A stretch of 64,000 nt of DNA from [Clostridium] aminophilum. Lineage in GTDB: Bacteria; Bacillota; Clostridia; Lachnospirales; Lachnospiraceae. The stretch is taken from the NCBI RefSeq assembly GCF_900101295.1, contig NZ_FOIL01000005.1, positions 1 to 64,000 on the forward strand, given 5' to 3'. The first letter of the stretch is position 1; every line of letters starts with the position of its first letter. This document shows positions 25,086 through 33,716 of the stretch, piece after piece. A program made the translations under genes and the position numbers. The notes beneath the pieces are model-generated. The model was not told the DNA's origin. It was given only the letters and a program-made list of their open reading frames with translations, and did not search any database.

Positions 25086-26156
25086 ATGGGAGGAGACGGA
25101 GAAGAAAAAACGGAACAACCTACCCAAAAGAAGATCCAGGATGCCCGGAAAGAGGGTAATGTTCTTCAGAGTAGGGATGCGGCGACGCTGCTTGTTCTTC
25201 TCGGAGTGTTCACCGTGATAAGGGTGTCAGCTCCGTATATCTGGAGCAACTGCACCGTGTTTCTCCGGTACATTCTCGATCAGATCGGGAACGCCGGAAC
25301 GGATGCGGTCAGCGGTCCTTTGTTTTATCAGTTTATCGTCATTGCGGTGAGCTGTTCCGCACCGGGGCTTCTCGCAGCGATGGTGCTCGGCATCATTGCC
25401 CACGGTGCTCAGACACGATTCAATGTCGCGTTTAAGGCCGTTAAGCCGAATTTCGGAAAGATGAATCCGATCAGCGGCGTGAAGAGGATGTTTTCTCTCC
25501 GCAGTTTTGTGGAATTCCTGAAGAACCTGATCAAGATCATGTTCCTCATCGTATTCCTGTATACCATCATCAAAGACGATATTCTTCCGATTTCGCGGAT
25601 GCTTCATATGAGCATCATGAGTTCGGTTGTGACGCTGATGGGAATGCTTTGGGATCTGGTGATCCGGGTAGCCATGGCGTTTGCGGCAATCGCGTTTTTC
25701 GACTTCATGTATCAGCGATGGCAGTACAACAAAGATCTCATGATGACGAAGCAGGAAGTGAAGGATGAATACAAGATGACCGAAGGTAATCCGGAGGTCA
25801 AGAACAAAATGAAACAGGCGCACCGCCAGATGTCGAACCAGCGTATGATGCAGGATGTTCCGACGGCGGACGTCGTTGTCAGAAACCCGACCCACGTCGC
25901 TGTGGCGCTGAAATACGATCCGAAGCAGCATGCAGCACCGTTTGTTGTGGCGAAGGGACTGGATCATATCGCCCTCCGGATCATTGAGGTTGCGGAGGAG
26001 AATCACGTCCCGTGGGTTGAGAATAAACCGCTTGCCAGAAGTATTTACAGCGCATGCGAGGTAGGTCAGATGATTCCGTCTGAATATTACGGCGTTGTCG
26101 CAGAGCTTCTCGTTTACATCTACAGACAGGAGCACAAAGAGGAGCTTCTCCGGTAA
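25086..26156 (+). CDS. flhB: Flagellar export switch protein FlhB
   Basis: 356 residues: four membrane helices (about 30-205) and a cytoplasmic domain with the autocleavage site N267-P268-T-H in VVVRNPTHVAVALKYD. Cleavage after Asn lets FlhB change specificity from rod/hook to filament substrates when FliK signals hook completion. The N-terminus EEKTEQPTQKKIQDARKEGNV is typical. All catalytic residues are present. Confidence 0.96.
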   Translation: MGGDGEEKTEQPTQKKIQDARKEGNVLQSRDAATLLVLLGVFTVIRVSAPYIWSNCTVFLRYILDQIGNAGTDAVSGPLFYQFIVIAVSCSAPGLLAAMVLGIIAHGAQTRFNVAFKAVKPNFGKMNPISGVKRMFSLRSFVEFLKNLIKIMFLIVFLYTIIKDDILPISRMLHMSIMSSVVTLMGMLWDLVIRVAMAFAAIAFFDFMYQRWQYNKDLMMTKQEVKDEYKMTEGNPEVKNKMKQAHRQMSNQRMMQDVPTADVVVRNPTHVAVALKYDPKQHAAPFVVAKGLDHIALRIIEVAEENHVPWVENKPLARSIYSACEVGQMIPSEYYGVVAELLVYIYRQEHKEELLR

Positions 26157-26186
26157 GTATGACAGAAAGGAAATCAGGAACGTAGT

Positions 26187-28367
26187 ATGAAAAAATGGAC
26201 CAAGATCATCGCAGAGAATTCCATCGTCGTTATGGCGCTGGTCATCATTCTCCTGCTGATCATCCCGCTCCCGCCGGCTCTGGCGGACGCAGCGATCATC
26301 CTGAATATGGCGGTATCCATGATGATTCTGGTCATCACCATGACGATTCATGATCCGCTGGAATTTTCCATCTATCCGTCACTGCTCCTGATCACTACAC
26401 TGTACCGACTCGGAATCAACGTTTCGACAACCAGAAACATTCTTTCAAGGGGCGGTTCCTCCGGTCAGGTCATCGCTTCATTCGGTGATTTCGTACTGCA
26501 GGGAAATGTTGTCGTAGGTCTGGTAATTTACCTTGTTATCGTTCTCATGAACTTCACCGTTATCACGAAGGGTGCGGAACGAGTTGCCGAGGTATCCGCA
26601 AGATTCAGCCTCGACGCGATGCCGGGCAAACAGATGGCGATCGACTCCGACCTGAACGCCGGACTGATCGACGAGAGAGAGGCGGCCAAACGCCGAAGCA
26701 AAGTACAGAGAGAATCCGATTTCTACGGATCCATGGATGGTGCGACGAAGATCGTTAAAGGTGACGGTATCATGTCGCTCATCACCACCGCCATCAACCT
26801 GATCGGCGGATCCATCATCGGTATGGTACAGGGCGGACAAGATATTTCCACTGTCCTCAACACTTATACCATCGCAACCGTCGGTGACGGTCTGGTCGGA
26901 CAGATTCCGTCCCTTCTGATCTCCACGGCGACCGGTATGATCGTTACCCGTGCGGTAGCGGAGGGATCCCTGAACGAGGATATCTCGAAGGAGTTCCTGG
27001 ATCAGCCGAAGGCATTTACCATCGCCGGTCTGATCATCTGTACACTGGTGGTTATTCCGGGAATGCCGGTGATCCAGATTCTGATCGTCGGCGGAGGTTT
27101 TGCCGCTGCTGGATGGTACATGGCGAAGCGGATCGAGAGGGAACCGGAAGTGGTCCGCGCCGCGGCGTATGCGGCGGCGACCCAGGGGGCCATCGGGGGA
27201 GCGGAAGCCGATGCCGGGGCGGCCGGAGGTGCCGGTACCGGACAGGCAGAGGCACCGCAGGAGGCAAGAGCCCCCGAACCGGTGTCCGAGACGGACTTCT
27301 TCAAAGATATCAACAATGTCTACGGCCTGTTGCAGGTTGAACCGGTTGAAATGGATTTCGGATACAGTCTGATCCCGTTGGCGGATGAATCCTCCGGCGG
27401 ACGGCTGATCAGCCGAATCATCATTTTCCGAAGAAAATATGCTCAGGAGATGGGACTGGTCATTCCGTCCATCCGGCTTCGCGACAGCGCAACGCTGGGG
27501 ACGAATGAATATGTGATTAAAGTCAAGGGCGAGGAGGTCGCCAGAGGTGAGATTCTCACCGATTACTTCCTGGCTCTGCAGCCGGAAAATCCGGATAAAG
27601 AAATTGACGGTATCGATACGATTGAGCCGGCCTACGGAATCCCGAGCAAATGGATCCGCCCGGAGCAGAGAGAGAGAGCCGAGCTTTACGGTTACACAGT
27701 TATCGATCCGCTTTCGGTTATGGTCAGCCACCTCACCGAGGTGATCAAGCAGCATGCGTTTGAGCTGATCAGCCGACAGGAGGTATTCCGACTGGTGGAG
27801 AACCTCAAAAAGACCGCACCGGAGCTGGTGGAGGAGGCGTTCCCGTCTCTGATCAGCTACAACCTGATGCAGAAGGTACTGACCATGCTGCTGAAGGAAG
27901 GCGTGTCGATCAAAGATCTTGAAACCATTACCGAGACCATGGCCGATTACATTATGGACACCGGTCTTCCGGTAAAGGATATAGACCAGCTCGTTGAGCA
28001 GGTCAGAGTCAGCCTCAAGAGAACCATCACGCGAATGTATTGTGAGGATGGCAATATGCGTGTGGTTACGCTGGACGCCGAACTGGAACGCAGTATGGTA
28101 AGTTCGCTTTCGAAGGGGGAAAACGGATATTATCTTGCGCTTAGTCCGGATGTTCTGCAAAGTCTTGTCCGGCAGGTATCCGAGCAGGTCAGAAAGTTTA
28201 CCGATCTGTCTCAGACGCCGGTCATTCTGACTTCAGAAGTAATGAGAGCACATTTCTATCATCTGATCGAACAGTTCTATCCGAACGTTCGAGTGCTTTC
28301 ATTCAATGAGGTGGCAAGCAATGTGCAGATTCAGGCCATAGGGAGTCTGAAACTGGAACAGGGGTAA
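26187..28367 (+). CDS. flhA: Flagellar export gate protein FlhA
   Basis: 726 residues: about eight membrane helices in the first 330 residues, with the conserved FHIPEP-family cytoplasmic loop containing RFSLDAMPGKQMAIDSDLNAG, then a Gly/Ala-rich linker (about 325-365) and a cytoplasmic ring domain that docks chaperone-substrate complexes. FlhA forms the nonameric ring of the export gate and uses the proton gradient. In many Firmicutes flhF and flhG follow; here fliA follows after 18 bp, and neither GTPase gene is in the window. Confidence 0.96.
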   Translation: MKKWTKIIAENSIVVMALVIILLLIIPLPPALADAAIILNMAVSMMILVITMTIHDPLEFSIYPSLLLITTLYRLGINVSTTRNILSRGGSSGQVIASFGDFVLQGNVVVGLVIYLVIVLMNFTVITKGAERVAEVSARFSLDAMPGKQMAIDSDLNAGLIDEREAAKRRSKVQRESDFYGSMDGATKIVKGDGIMSLITTAINLIGGSIIGMVQGGQDISTVLNTYTIATVGDGLVGQIPSLLISTATGMIVTRAVAEGSLNEDISKEFLDQPKAFTIAGLIICTLVVIPGMPVIQILIVGGGFAAAGWYMAKRIEREPEVVRAAAYAAATQGAIGGAEADAGAAGGAGTGQAEAPQEARAPEPVSETDFFKDINNVYGLLQVEPVEMDFGYSLIPLADESSGGRLISRIIIFRRKYAQEMGLVIPSIRLRDSATLGTNEYVIKVKGEEVARGEILTDYFLALQPENPDKEIDGIDTIEPAYGIPSKWIRPEQRERAELYGYTVIDPLSVMVSHLTEVIKQHAFELISRQEVFRLVENLKKTAPELVEEAFPSLISYNLMQKVLTMLLKEGVSIKDLETITETMADYIMDTGLPVKDIDQLVEQVRVSLKRTITRMYCEDGNMRVVTLDAELERSMVSSLSKGENGYYLALSPDVLQSLVRQVSEQVRKFTDLSQTPVILTSEVMRAHFYHLIEQFYPNVRVLSFNEVASNVQIQAIGSLKLEQG

Positions 28368-28385
28368 CTGATTAGGGGGTGTTTT

Positions 28386-29141
28386 ATGAACATTGAAGAG
28401 ATGACAAACGAAGAGCTTTTCAAGGCATATCATGAAACCGGAGACCAGGCGATCCGGCAGGCACTGACACTGCGATATGTGTACATTGTGAGAACCGTTG
28501 CGTACAGAACAAGGGATATGTACAGCGGTTCCATGCAGGCGGAAGACATCATCAACGAGGGCGTAATCGAGATCATGAAGGCGATTGACCGCTATGATCC
28601 CGACAAGGATAACAAATTCGAGACCTTTATCTCGAGACGTATCCGCGGCATGGTCATCGATATGATCCGCCGCAGCGACTGGATGCCGCGCAACTTCCAC
28701 AAGGAACGCCGCAGCATTGAGGACGCGAGAGAGGAAATGATGCGTGATCTCGGAAGAGTTCCGTCCGATGAAGAGCTGGCAGAACGGCTGAACATGGATG
28801 TTAAGCGGATCCAGCTGATCCAGAGAGTGCAGAACTGTACCAATGTGCTCTCCCTGGACATGACATTTGACGAGGACGACGAGTCCGTATTCCAGGTACC
28901 GACCAAAGACCGCGATACCATGCCGGAGGAGTCCTTCTTCCACGGCGAGACAGTCAGTGAACTCACCGCTGCGATCGAGTCCCTGAAGGACAAAGAGAAG
29001 ATGGTGGTTTCTCTGTACTACGTGGAGGAACTGAACATGAATCAGATTGCCGAAGTGATGGAGATCAGTCAGCCGAGAGTATCGCAGCTCCACTCATCCG
29101 CGATCAAAAAACTCAAGAACTATATGCAGAAACTTGCATGA
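28386..29141 (+). CDS. fliA: Flagellar sigma factor sigma-28 (FliA/SigD)
   Basis: 251 residues with sigma regions 2, 3 and 4: region 2 (DIINEGVIEIMKAIDRYDPDKDNKFETFISRRIRGMVIDMIR, with RSDWMPRN following), region 3 (LGRVPSDEELAERLNMD) and region 4 helix-turn-helix (YYVEELNMNQIAEVMEISQPRVSQLHSSAIKKL). It directs RNA polymerase to late flagellar promoters such as that at 5881. Its anti-sigma factor FlgM is not in the window. Confidence 0.95.
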   Translation: MNIEEMTNEELFKAYHETGDQAIRQALTLRYVYIVRTVAYRTRDMYSGSMQAEDIINEGVIEIMKAIDRYDPDKDNKFETFISRRIRGMVIDMIRRSDWMPRNFHKERRSIEDAREEMMRDLGRVPSDEELAERLNMDVKRIQLIQRVQNCTNVLSLDMTFDEDDESVFQVPTKDRDTMPEESFFHGETVSELTAAIESLKDKEKMVVSLYYVEELNMNQIAEVMEISQPRVSQLHSSAIKKLKNYMQKLA

Positions 29142-29223
29142 AAGGTGAAAATCGTTATAAATACTGATTTTGCGCCGAATAAGTAACGAACAGGTTAATC
29201 AGGGATGCCTTGGAGGATTTAGA

Positions 29224-30081
29224 ATGTATCAGGGTTTTTACAATCTGACGAGCGGCATGCTCACACAGCAGAGAAATCTGAATGTGGTCAGCAACAATAT
29301 GTCCAACACGCAGACGGCCGGATATAAGAGCGATACAATGGTGACCAGCACATTCCAGGAGGAGATGCTTCTCCGTACCGGAAGAGTCAGCAAGGGAAAT
29401 CCTCAGGACATGGGCATCACCAGTAAGATCCGTACCCAGACCGAGACCATTACGGACTACGAACAGGGTTCCATGGAAGATACCGGAAGCAATCTGGATT
29501 TTGCGATCATGGGAGAGGGATTCTTCTCCGTTCAGACGCCGGGCGGTGTTCAGTACACCAGAAACGGTTCGTTTATGATCGACGATGAAGGGTATCTCAG
29601 TATTTCCGGGACAAGCGGAGAAGGACGTGTTCTCGGAACGGACGGGCAGCCGATTCTCATCAAGGATGAGCGGTTCTCCGTGGATTCTGCCGGAAACATC
29701 TTCGCTCCGAAGCCGGATCCGGTGAAGAAATCCGAGGATGGCGAGGAAGAAGAGACAGAATACGAGACCGATGAGAATGGCAATATCATTCTTCCGCCGC
29801 CGGAGAGGTACGGACAGATTGCATTGACCCGCTTTGAGGATGTGAGCACGCTTCACCGTGAGGACAACGGGCTCTATACTTCGCCGAATCAGGGAACCAT
29901 CGTCAACGGGCAGGATGATTCCACGCTTATCTGGAAACATCTGGAGAAATCCAATGTCGATATGGTTCAGGAGATGACCACGCTGATGAGTTCGCAGAGA
30001 GCGCTTCAGAGTGCGGCCCAGATGCTGAGAATGTATGATCAGGTGATGGGCAAGTCATCCACGGATGTCGGAAGACTGTAA
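29224..30081 (+). CDS. flgF: Flagellar basal-body rod protein, FlgF/FlgG family (first copy)
   Basis: 285 residues with the rod N-terminus MYQGFYNLTSGMLTQQRNLNVVSNNMSNTQTAGYKS and C-terminal LEKSNVDMVQEMTTLMSSQRALQSAAQML. The middle domain (IMGEGFFSVQTPGGVQYTRNGSF) is shared by FlgF and FlgG. An acidic insert (about 172-190, EDGEEEETEYETDENG) is unusual. ATG 29224 has GGAGG upstream. Assignment of FlgF versus FlgG between this and the next gene is by order only. TTTGCGCCGAA lies at 29169-29179, just upstream. Confidence 0.85.
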   Translation: MYQGFYNLTSGMLTQQRNLNVVSNNMSNTQTAGYKSDTMVTSTFQEEMLLRTGRVSKGNPQDMGITSKIRTQTETITDYEQGSMEDTGSNLDFAIMGEGFFSVQTPGGVQYTRNGSFMIDDEGYLSISGTSGEGRVLGTDGQPILIKDERFSVDSAGNIFAPKPDPVKKSEDGEEEETEYETDENGNIILPPPERYGQIALTRFEDVSTLHREDNGLYTSPNQGTIVNGQDDSTLIWKHLEKSNVDMVQEMTTLMSSQRALQSAAQMLRMYDQVMGKSSTDVGRL

Positions 30082-30148
30082 GATAATGAAGAATGAATCT
30101 CCGTTTCCGGCAGGAGGCGGAGATTCCGGATGATAAGGAGCAGGATTT

Positions 30149-31000
30149 ATGAATACTTCCTTCTGGACCGGAGCTGTCGGTGCAAATGCTGCAAACAAAA
30201 AGCTTTCCGTTGCTTCCAACAACCTTGCGAATGTGAATACCAACGGCTTTAAAGCCCAGGAAGCTTCTTTTATGGAGCTCATCAACTACAATCTGAATGA
30301 CTCCCGGGAGGCGACGACGAATCTTCAGGCCGGAGCCGGTGCGCGGGTTGCGAGAACACCCGTGAATTTCAGCACCTCCGGATTTGCGGCGACCGGCAGC
30401 CAGACGGATTTTGCCATCGGGCAGGACAACGCCTTCTTTATGCTGCAGGATCCGGCAACCGGCGACATCACCTATACCCGTGACGGTCATTTCCATATTT
30501 CGACCGAAAACCGGGCACCGGAGGGCGACGATGAGACCGGCGCGAAATGTTTTCTTGTGACACAGGAAGGCAAATACGTTCTGGATCAGTTCGGCAAACC
30601 GGTGGAAGCGGAAAATGTTCCGGATATGGAAAAACTGATCCGGGATTCCTTGAAGACCATGGGATCGGAAGATGTGGAGGAGGAAGAGGAAGAAACCACC
30701 GATGAGGACGAAGACTCCAACGAGGAGAAAGCTCATTTAGCCGTTTATACTTTGCCGCATCCGAGCCGATTATTATTAGAGGGCGCGAATGAGTACCGTA
30801 TCGCGGACGGCGATACGCTGAATACGCCGGTTGTTCTGAATGAGCCCATTCTTCAGCAGGGTTATCTGGAGACTTCCGGAACCGATATGGCGCAGGAGAT
30901 GACGAGAGTGATCGAAGGTCAGAGGGCGTTCGCATATGCACTTCGAATGGTTACGACCTCTGATGAGATTGAGGGAACCATCAATCAGCTTCGCAACTGA
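30149..31000 (+). CDS. flgG: Flagellar basal-body rod protein, FlgF/FlgG family (second copy)
   Basis: 283 residues, starting WTGAVGANAANKKLSVASNNLANVNTNGFKAQEASF and ending GYLETSGTDMAQEMTRVIEGQRAFAYALRMV, both of rod/hook type. The core FAIGQDNAFFMLQDPATGDITYTRDGHF is the FlgF/FlgG domain. An acidic stretch of about 20 residues near 175-195 (mainly Glu/Asp) interrupts it, similar in place to the insert of the previous gene. It is likely the distal rod or its partner. CAGGAGG within an AATCTCCG/CGGAGATT hairpin (30091-30126) lies upstream. Confidence 0.82.
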   Translation: MNTSFWTGAVGANAANKKLSVASNNLANVNTNGFKAQEASFMELINYNLNDSREATTNLQAGAGARVARTPVNFSTSGFAATGSQTDFAIGQDNAFFMLQDPATGDITYTRDGHFHISTENRAPEGDDETGAKCFLVTQEGKYVLDQFGKPVEAENVPDMEKLIRDSLKTMGSEDVEEEEEETTDEDEDSNEEKAHLAVYTLPHPSRLLLEGANEYRIADGDTLNTPVVLNEPILQQGYLETSGTDMAQEMTRVIEGQRAFAYALRMVTTSDEIEGTINQLRN

Positions 31001-31072
31001 TGAAAAAACAGGTTTTGTGCATGGAGCAGGTTTTTGATCTGGCACTATACACAGGAAGAGAGTACACAGAAG

Positions 31073-31690
31073 ATGCGTATTAAAGACTACGGAGATATGA
31101 ATCTCCAGGAACTCGACGTAATGAAGGAGATCGGAAGCATCGGCACCAGCCATGCAGCCACATCCCTTTCACAGATGCTCATGAAAGAGGTTCGTATCGC
31201 CATTCCGCAGGTCAGCATTCTGGATTACAATGAAGCGCTGAGCCGAATCGGAGATGCGGAAGAGATCGTCGGCGCAACGCTGGTTCAGATGAGCGGTGAC
31301 CTGAACGGTCTGATGCTGTTCCTGTACAACAAGGATTTTGCGAACACCATTCTGGGCAAGCTTCTCGGAAAGACCTACGATAATTTCCTGGAATTTGATG
31401 ATATGGACCGCTCTGCGATGGTGGAGATCGGCAATATTATCATCTGTTCCTACGTCAATGCTTTCTCCGAACTCATTGACATGAACATCAAGATGTCTGT
31501 TCCGAGTTCCACGATTAATATGCTGGGCGGTATTCTTACCGTTCCGATCGCTGCATATGGCTATGAGACTGATAAGCTGATGTACTGCAACGCAGATTTC
31601 GTTGTGGAGGGACAAAAGCTGAGTGACTGGCTGCTGATGCTTCCGGATATCGAGTCTCTGAACCATATACTTGAGAAACTGGGAGTGTAA
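31073..31690 (+). CDS. cheC: CheC-type CheY-P phosphatase / chemotaxis adaptor
   Basis: 205 residues with two CheC active-site motifs of the form D/S-x3-E-x2-N. The second is intact (S114, E118, N121 in RSAMVEIGNIII). In the first, the Asn is Ser (D15, E19, S22 in DVMKEIGSIGTSHAAT), so only one site should be catalytic. CheC removes phosphate from CheY-P and, with CheD, tunes receptor adaptation. cheD starts 3 bp downstream, the conserved pair. ATG 31073 is taken as start. Confidence 0.9.
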   Translation: MRIKDYGDMNLQELDVMKEIGSIGTSHAATSLSQMLMKEVRIAIPQVSILDYNEALSRIGDAEEIVGATLVQMSGDLNGLMLFLYNKDFANTILGKLLGKTYDNFLEFDDMDRSAMVEIGNIIICSYVNAFSELIDMNIKMSVPSSTINMLGGILTVPIAAYGYETDKLMYCNADFVVEGQKLSDWLLMLPDIESLNHILEKLGV

Positions 31691-31693
31691 CGG

Positions 31694-32176
31694 ATGGAGA
31701 AACAACTCAAGGTTGGAATCGGAGACATGAAACTGACCAGAGGATCGGGTACAATCATCACATATGCGCTTGGATCCTGTATCGGAATCTCATTCTATGA
31801 TCCGACGATTAAGCTTGGTGCGCTGCTGCATATCATGCTTCCGGTGCGCCAGAACCCAAATGATGCCAATATTTTTAAATATGCAGACACCGGGATTCCG
31901 GAAACCGTCCGCAAGCTTCAGGCCTTCGGACTGGTACGTTCCAGAGCGATCATCAAGATTGCCGGCGGAGCGAAGATGTTTGAAATCAGCGGAAACAGCA
32001 GTTTCGGCGAGATCGGAGCAAGAAACATCGCCGCAGTGCAGCAGATCCTTCAGAGCGGAGGATTCCGCATCGTAGCAAGAGATGTCGGATTGAACTATGC
32101 GAGAACCATGAGTCTGGATGTTGAGACCGGAGATGTCAAGATCCATACATTCGGACATCCGGAAAAGCACTTATAA
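31694..32176 (+). CDS. cheD: Chemoreceptor glutamine deamidase CheD
   Basis: 160 residues with the catalytic Cys29 in YALGSCIGISFYD and His46 in LGALLHIMLP, plus the glycine-rich AIIKIAGGAKMF. CheD deamidates Gln residues of receptors and, in Firmicutes, is sequestered by CheC in a CheY-P-dependent loop. Adjacent cheC supports that loop here. No cheB or cheR is in the window. Confidence 0.94.
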   Translation: MEKQLKVGIGDMKLTRGSGTIITYALGSCIGISFYDPTIKLGALLHIMLPVRQNPNDANIFKYADTGIPETVRKLQAFGLVRSRAIIKIAGGAKMFEISGNSSFGEIGARNIAAVQQILQSGGFRIVARDVGLNYARTMSLDVETGDVKIHTFGHPEKHL

Positions 32177-32197
32177 TAATCACGGGAGGAACCATAC

Positions 32198-33148
32198 ATG
32201 AGCACAGAGAAAAAAGACGGAATTCTGCTTGAATCCGGAACCAATGAGATTGAAATTATGAAATTCCAGCTCAACGGAGAATTCTACGGAATCAACGTTG
32301 CGAAGGTAAAAGAGATCCTTATGGCGCAGAAAGTTAAGTCCATGCCGCATTCCCATCCGGCAGTAGAGGGCTTCTTCAAACCGAGAGGTTCTCTGATCAC
32401 GGTTATCAATCTTTCACAGTATCTCTACGGTGAGACACACGAGCACAGAGAGAGAGACCTGTTCATTGTCACCGCTTTCAATCACATGCAGATTGCGTTC
32501 CGCGTGGATACCATCGAAGGTATCAGCAGAATTTCCTGGAAGGCGATTCAGAAGCCGGATCGCACGCTCGGTTCCGCCGATGCTTCGGTTGCTACCGGTA
32601 TCGCGCAGTGTGAAGGTCAGCTCGTAACGATCCTTGACTTCGAGAAGATCGTAGCCGAGATCGCTCCGGAGACCACGATCCAGATGTCGGAGATCGAGGA
32701 GATGGGAGATCGCCCGCTGAGCGCTTCTCCGGTTGTTCTGGCAGAGGATTCCATTCTTCTTCAGAATATGATCACCGAGGCGCTTCAGAGAGCCGGATAT
32801 ACCGACCTCACCAAGTTCAACAACGGTCAGGAAGCGTGGGATTATCTGAGCGGTATCGCCAACGACAAAGATCTCTACGATAAGGTCAGCATCATCATCA
32901 CCGATATTGAGATGCCGATGATGGACGGTCACCGTCTCACAAAGCTGATCAAGACCAACAAGAATCTGAAAAATATTCCGGTTGTCATCTTCTCGTCTCT
33001 GATTGATGAGCAGATGCGTGCAAAAGGTAAGGAGCTTGGAGCGGATGAACAGCTTTCCAAGCCGGAGATCGGGCATCTGGTAAATATCATGGATTCCCTG
33101 ATTTCAAAGTATGAAGAGGATAAGAAGTATGACTTCAAGAAACACTGA
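32198..33148 (+). CDS. cheV: Chemotaxis coupling protein CheV (CheW-receiver)
   Basis: 316 residues: a CheW-like domain (about 15-160, IEIMKFQLNGEFYGINVAKVKEIL) couples receptors to CheA; a receiver domain (about 178-306) carries the acceptor Asp in IIITDIEMPMMDGHRL and Lys in EQLSKPEIG. Phosphorylation of CheV contributes to adaptation. With no cheW nearby, it may be a main coupling protein, but that depends on the rest of the genome. Its 3' end overlaps the comFB gene by 20 bp. Confidence 0.93.
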   Translation: MSTEKKDGILLESGTNEIEIMKFQLNGEFYGINVAKVKEILMAQKVKSMPHSHPAVEGFFKPRGSLITVINLSQYLYGETHEHRERDLFIVTAFNHMQIAFRVDTIEGISRISWKAIQKPDRTLGSADASVATGIAQCEGQLVTILDFEKIVAEIAPETTIQMSEIEEMGDRPLSASPVVLAEDSILLQNMITEALQRAGYTDLTKFNNGQEAWDYLSGIANDKDLYDKVSIIITDIEMPMMDGHRLTKLIKTNKNLKNIPVVIFSSLIDEQMRAKGKELGADEQLSKPEIGHLVNIMDSLISKYEEDKKYDFKKH

Positions 33149-33542
33149 TCGCAACCCGAACGTTCAGGTTGTAAATGAAGACTCCGAGAATAATGTTTTG
33201 GCAGAAAAGATCCGTGGCAGTCTGGAGACTGAACTCTCCCAGAATAAGCCGGAAGATGACGCTTTTCATACCATCAACGTCATGCAGAATATTCTCGACA
33301 GTGAGGATCTTCTGAAATATATGGAACAGACGGACTGCTGCACCTGTGAACGCTGCCAGGCCGATGTAAGGGCACTCTCCCTGACAAAGCTTCCGTCCAA
33401 ATACGTGGTTATCCGCAAGAATGATACCAGCCCGACGATCAGTTTTTACCGTGAAAAATATCGTATGGACATCATTTCCACAATTATGCGGGCGGCGGAG
33501 GAAGTAAAAGCACATCCGCATCACGGACAGGAAAGAAATTAA
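33129..33542 (+). CDS. ComFB family protein
   Basis: 137 residues. The central Cys cluster followed by DVRALSLTKLPSKYVV (C-C-T-C-E-R-C then DV-x-A-L-x-L-x-x-LP-x-KYV) is the ComFB signature; the preceding helix has VMQNILDSED. ComFB was first named in the Bacillus comF operon, and members of the family have been reported to bind cyclic dinucleotides. Being last in a chemotaxis block, it may pass a c-di-GMP signal to taxis; the HD-GYP enzyme at 4030 fits this idea, but binding is not shown by sequence. ATG 33129 is preceded by AGAGGATAAG and overlaps cheV. Confidence 0.8.
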   Translation: MTSRNTDRNPNVQVVNEDSENNVLAEKIRGSLETELSQNKPEDDAFHTINVMQNILDSEDLLKYMEQTDCCTCERCQADVRALSLTKLPSKYVVIRKNDTSPTISFYREKYRMDIISTIMRAAEEVKAHPHHGQERN

Positions 33543-33557
33543 CAAATATAAATTAAG

Positions 33558-33599
33558 ACCGAAAGCTCTTTTCACATGAGAGGGGCTTTTGGTTTTTTT
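33558..33599 (+). terminator. Terminator of the main fla/che transcript
   Basis: ACC-GAAAGC-TCTT pairs imperfectly with GAGAGG-GCTTTT-GGT (33558-33593), followed by TTTTTTT. It separates the comFB end from the filament genes. Confidence 0.75.
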
Positions 33600-33636
33600 G
33601 AATTTTCAGAACAAAAGTTATGAAATTATAAATCCG

Positions 33637-33644
33637 GTCGATAT
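33637..33644 (+). promoter_or_regulatory. Weak sigma-28-like box before fliD
   Basis: GTCGATAT resembles the sigma-28 -10 element, but the region 15 bp upstream reads TTAT rather than TAAA. fliD is normally a late gene, so the match is plausible but not secure. Confidence 0.3.
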
Positions 33645-33716
33645 TTCACAAAAGAGTTTTTTTTGTTATGATAGGCATGTTTGTGAAAACATGAAATTAA
33701 AGGAGGAGTTGTCATT

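Noticed and set aside
25059-25086. FliR-FlhB fusion, as known from some clostridia
   Set aside because: A stop codon and a separate start with a 26-bp gap are present, so the genes are separate.
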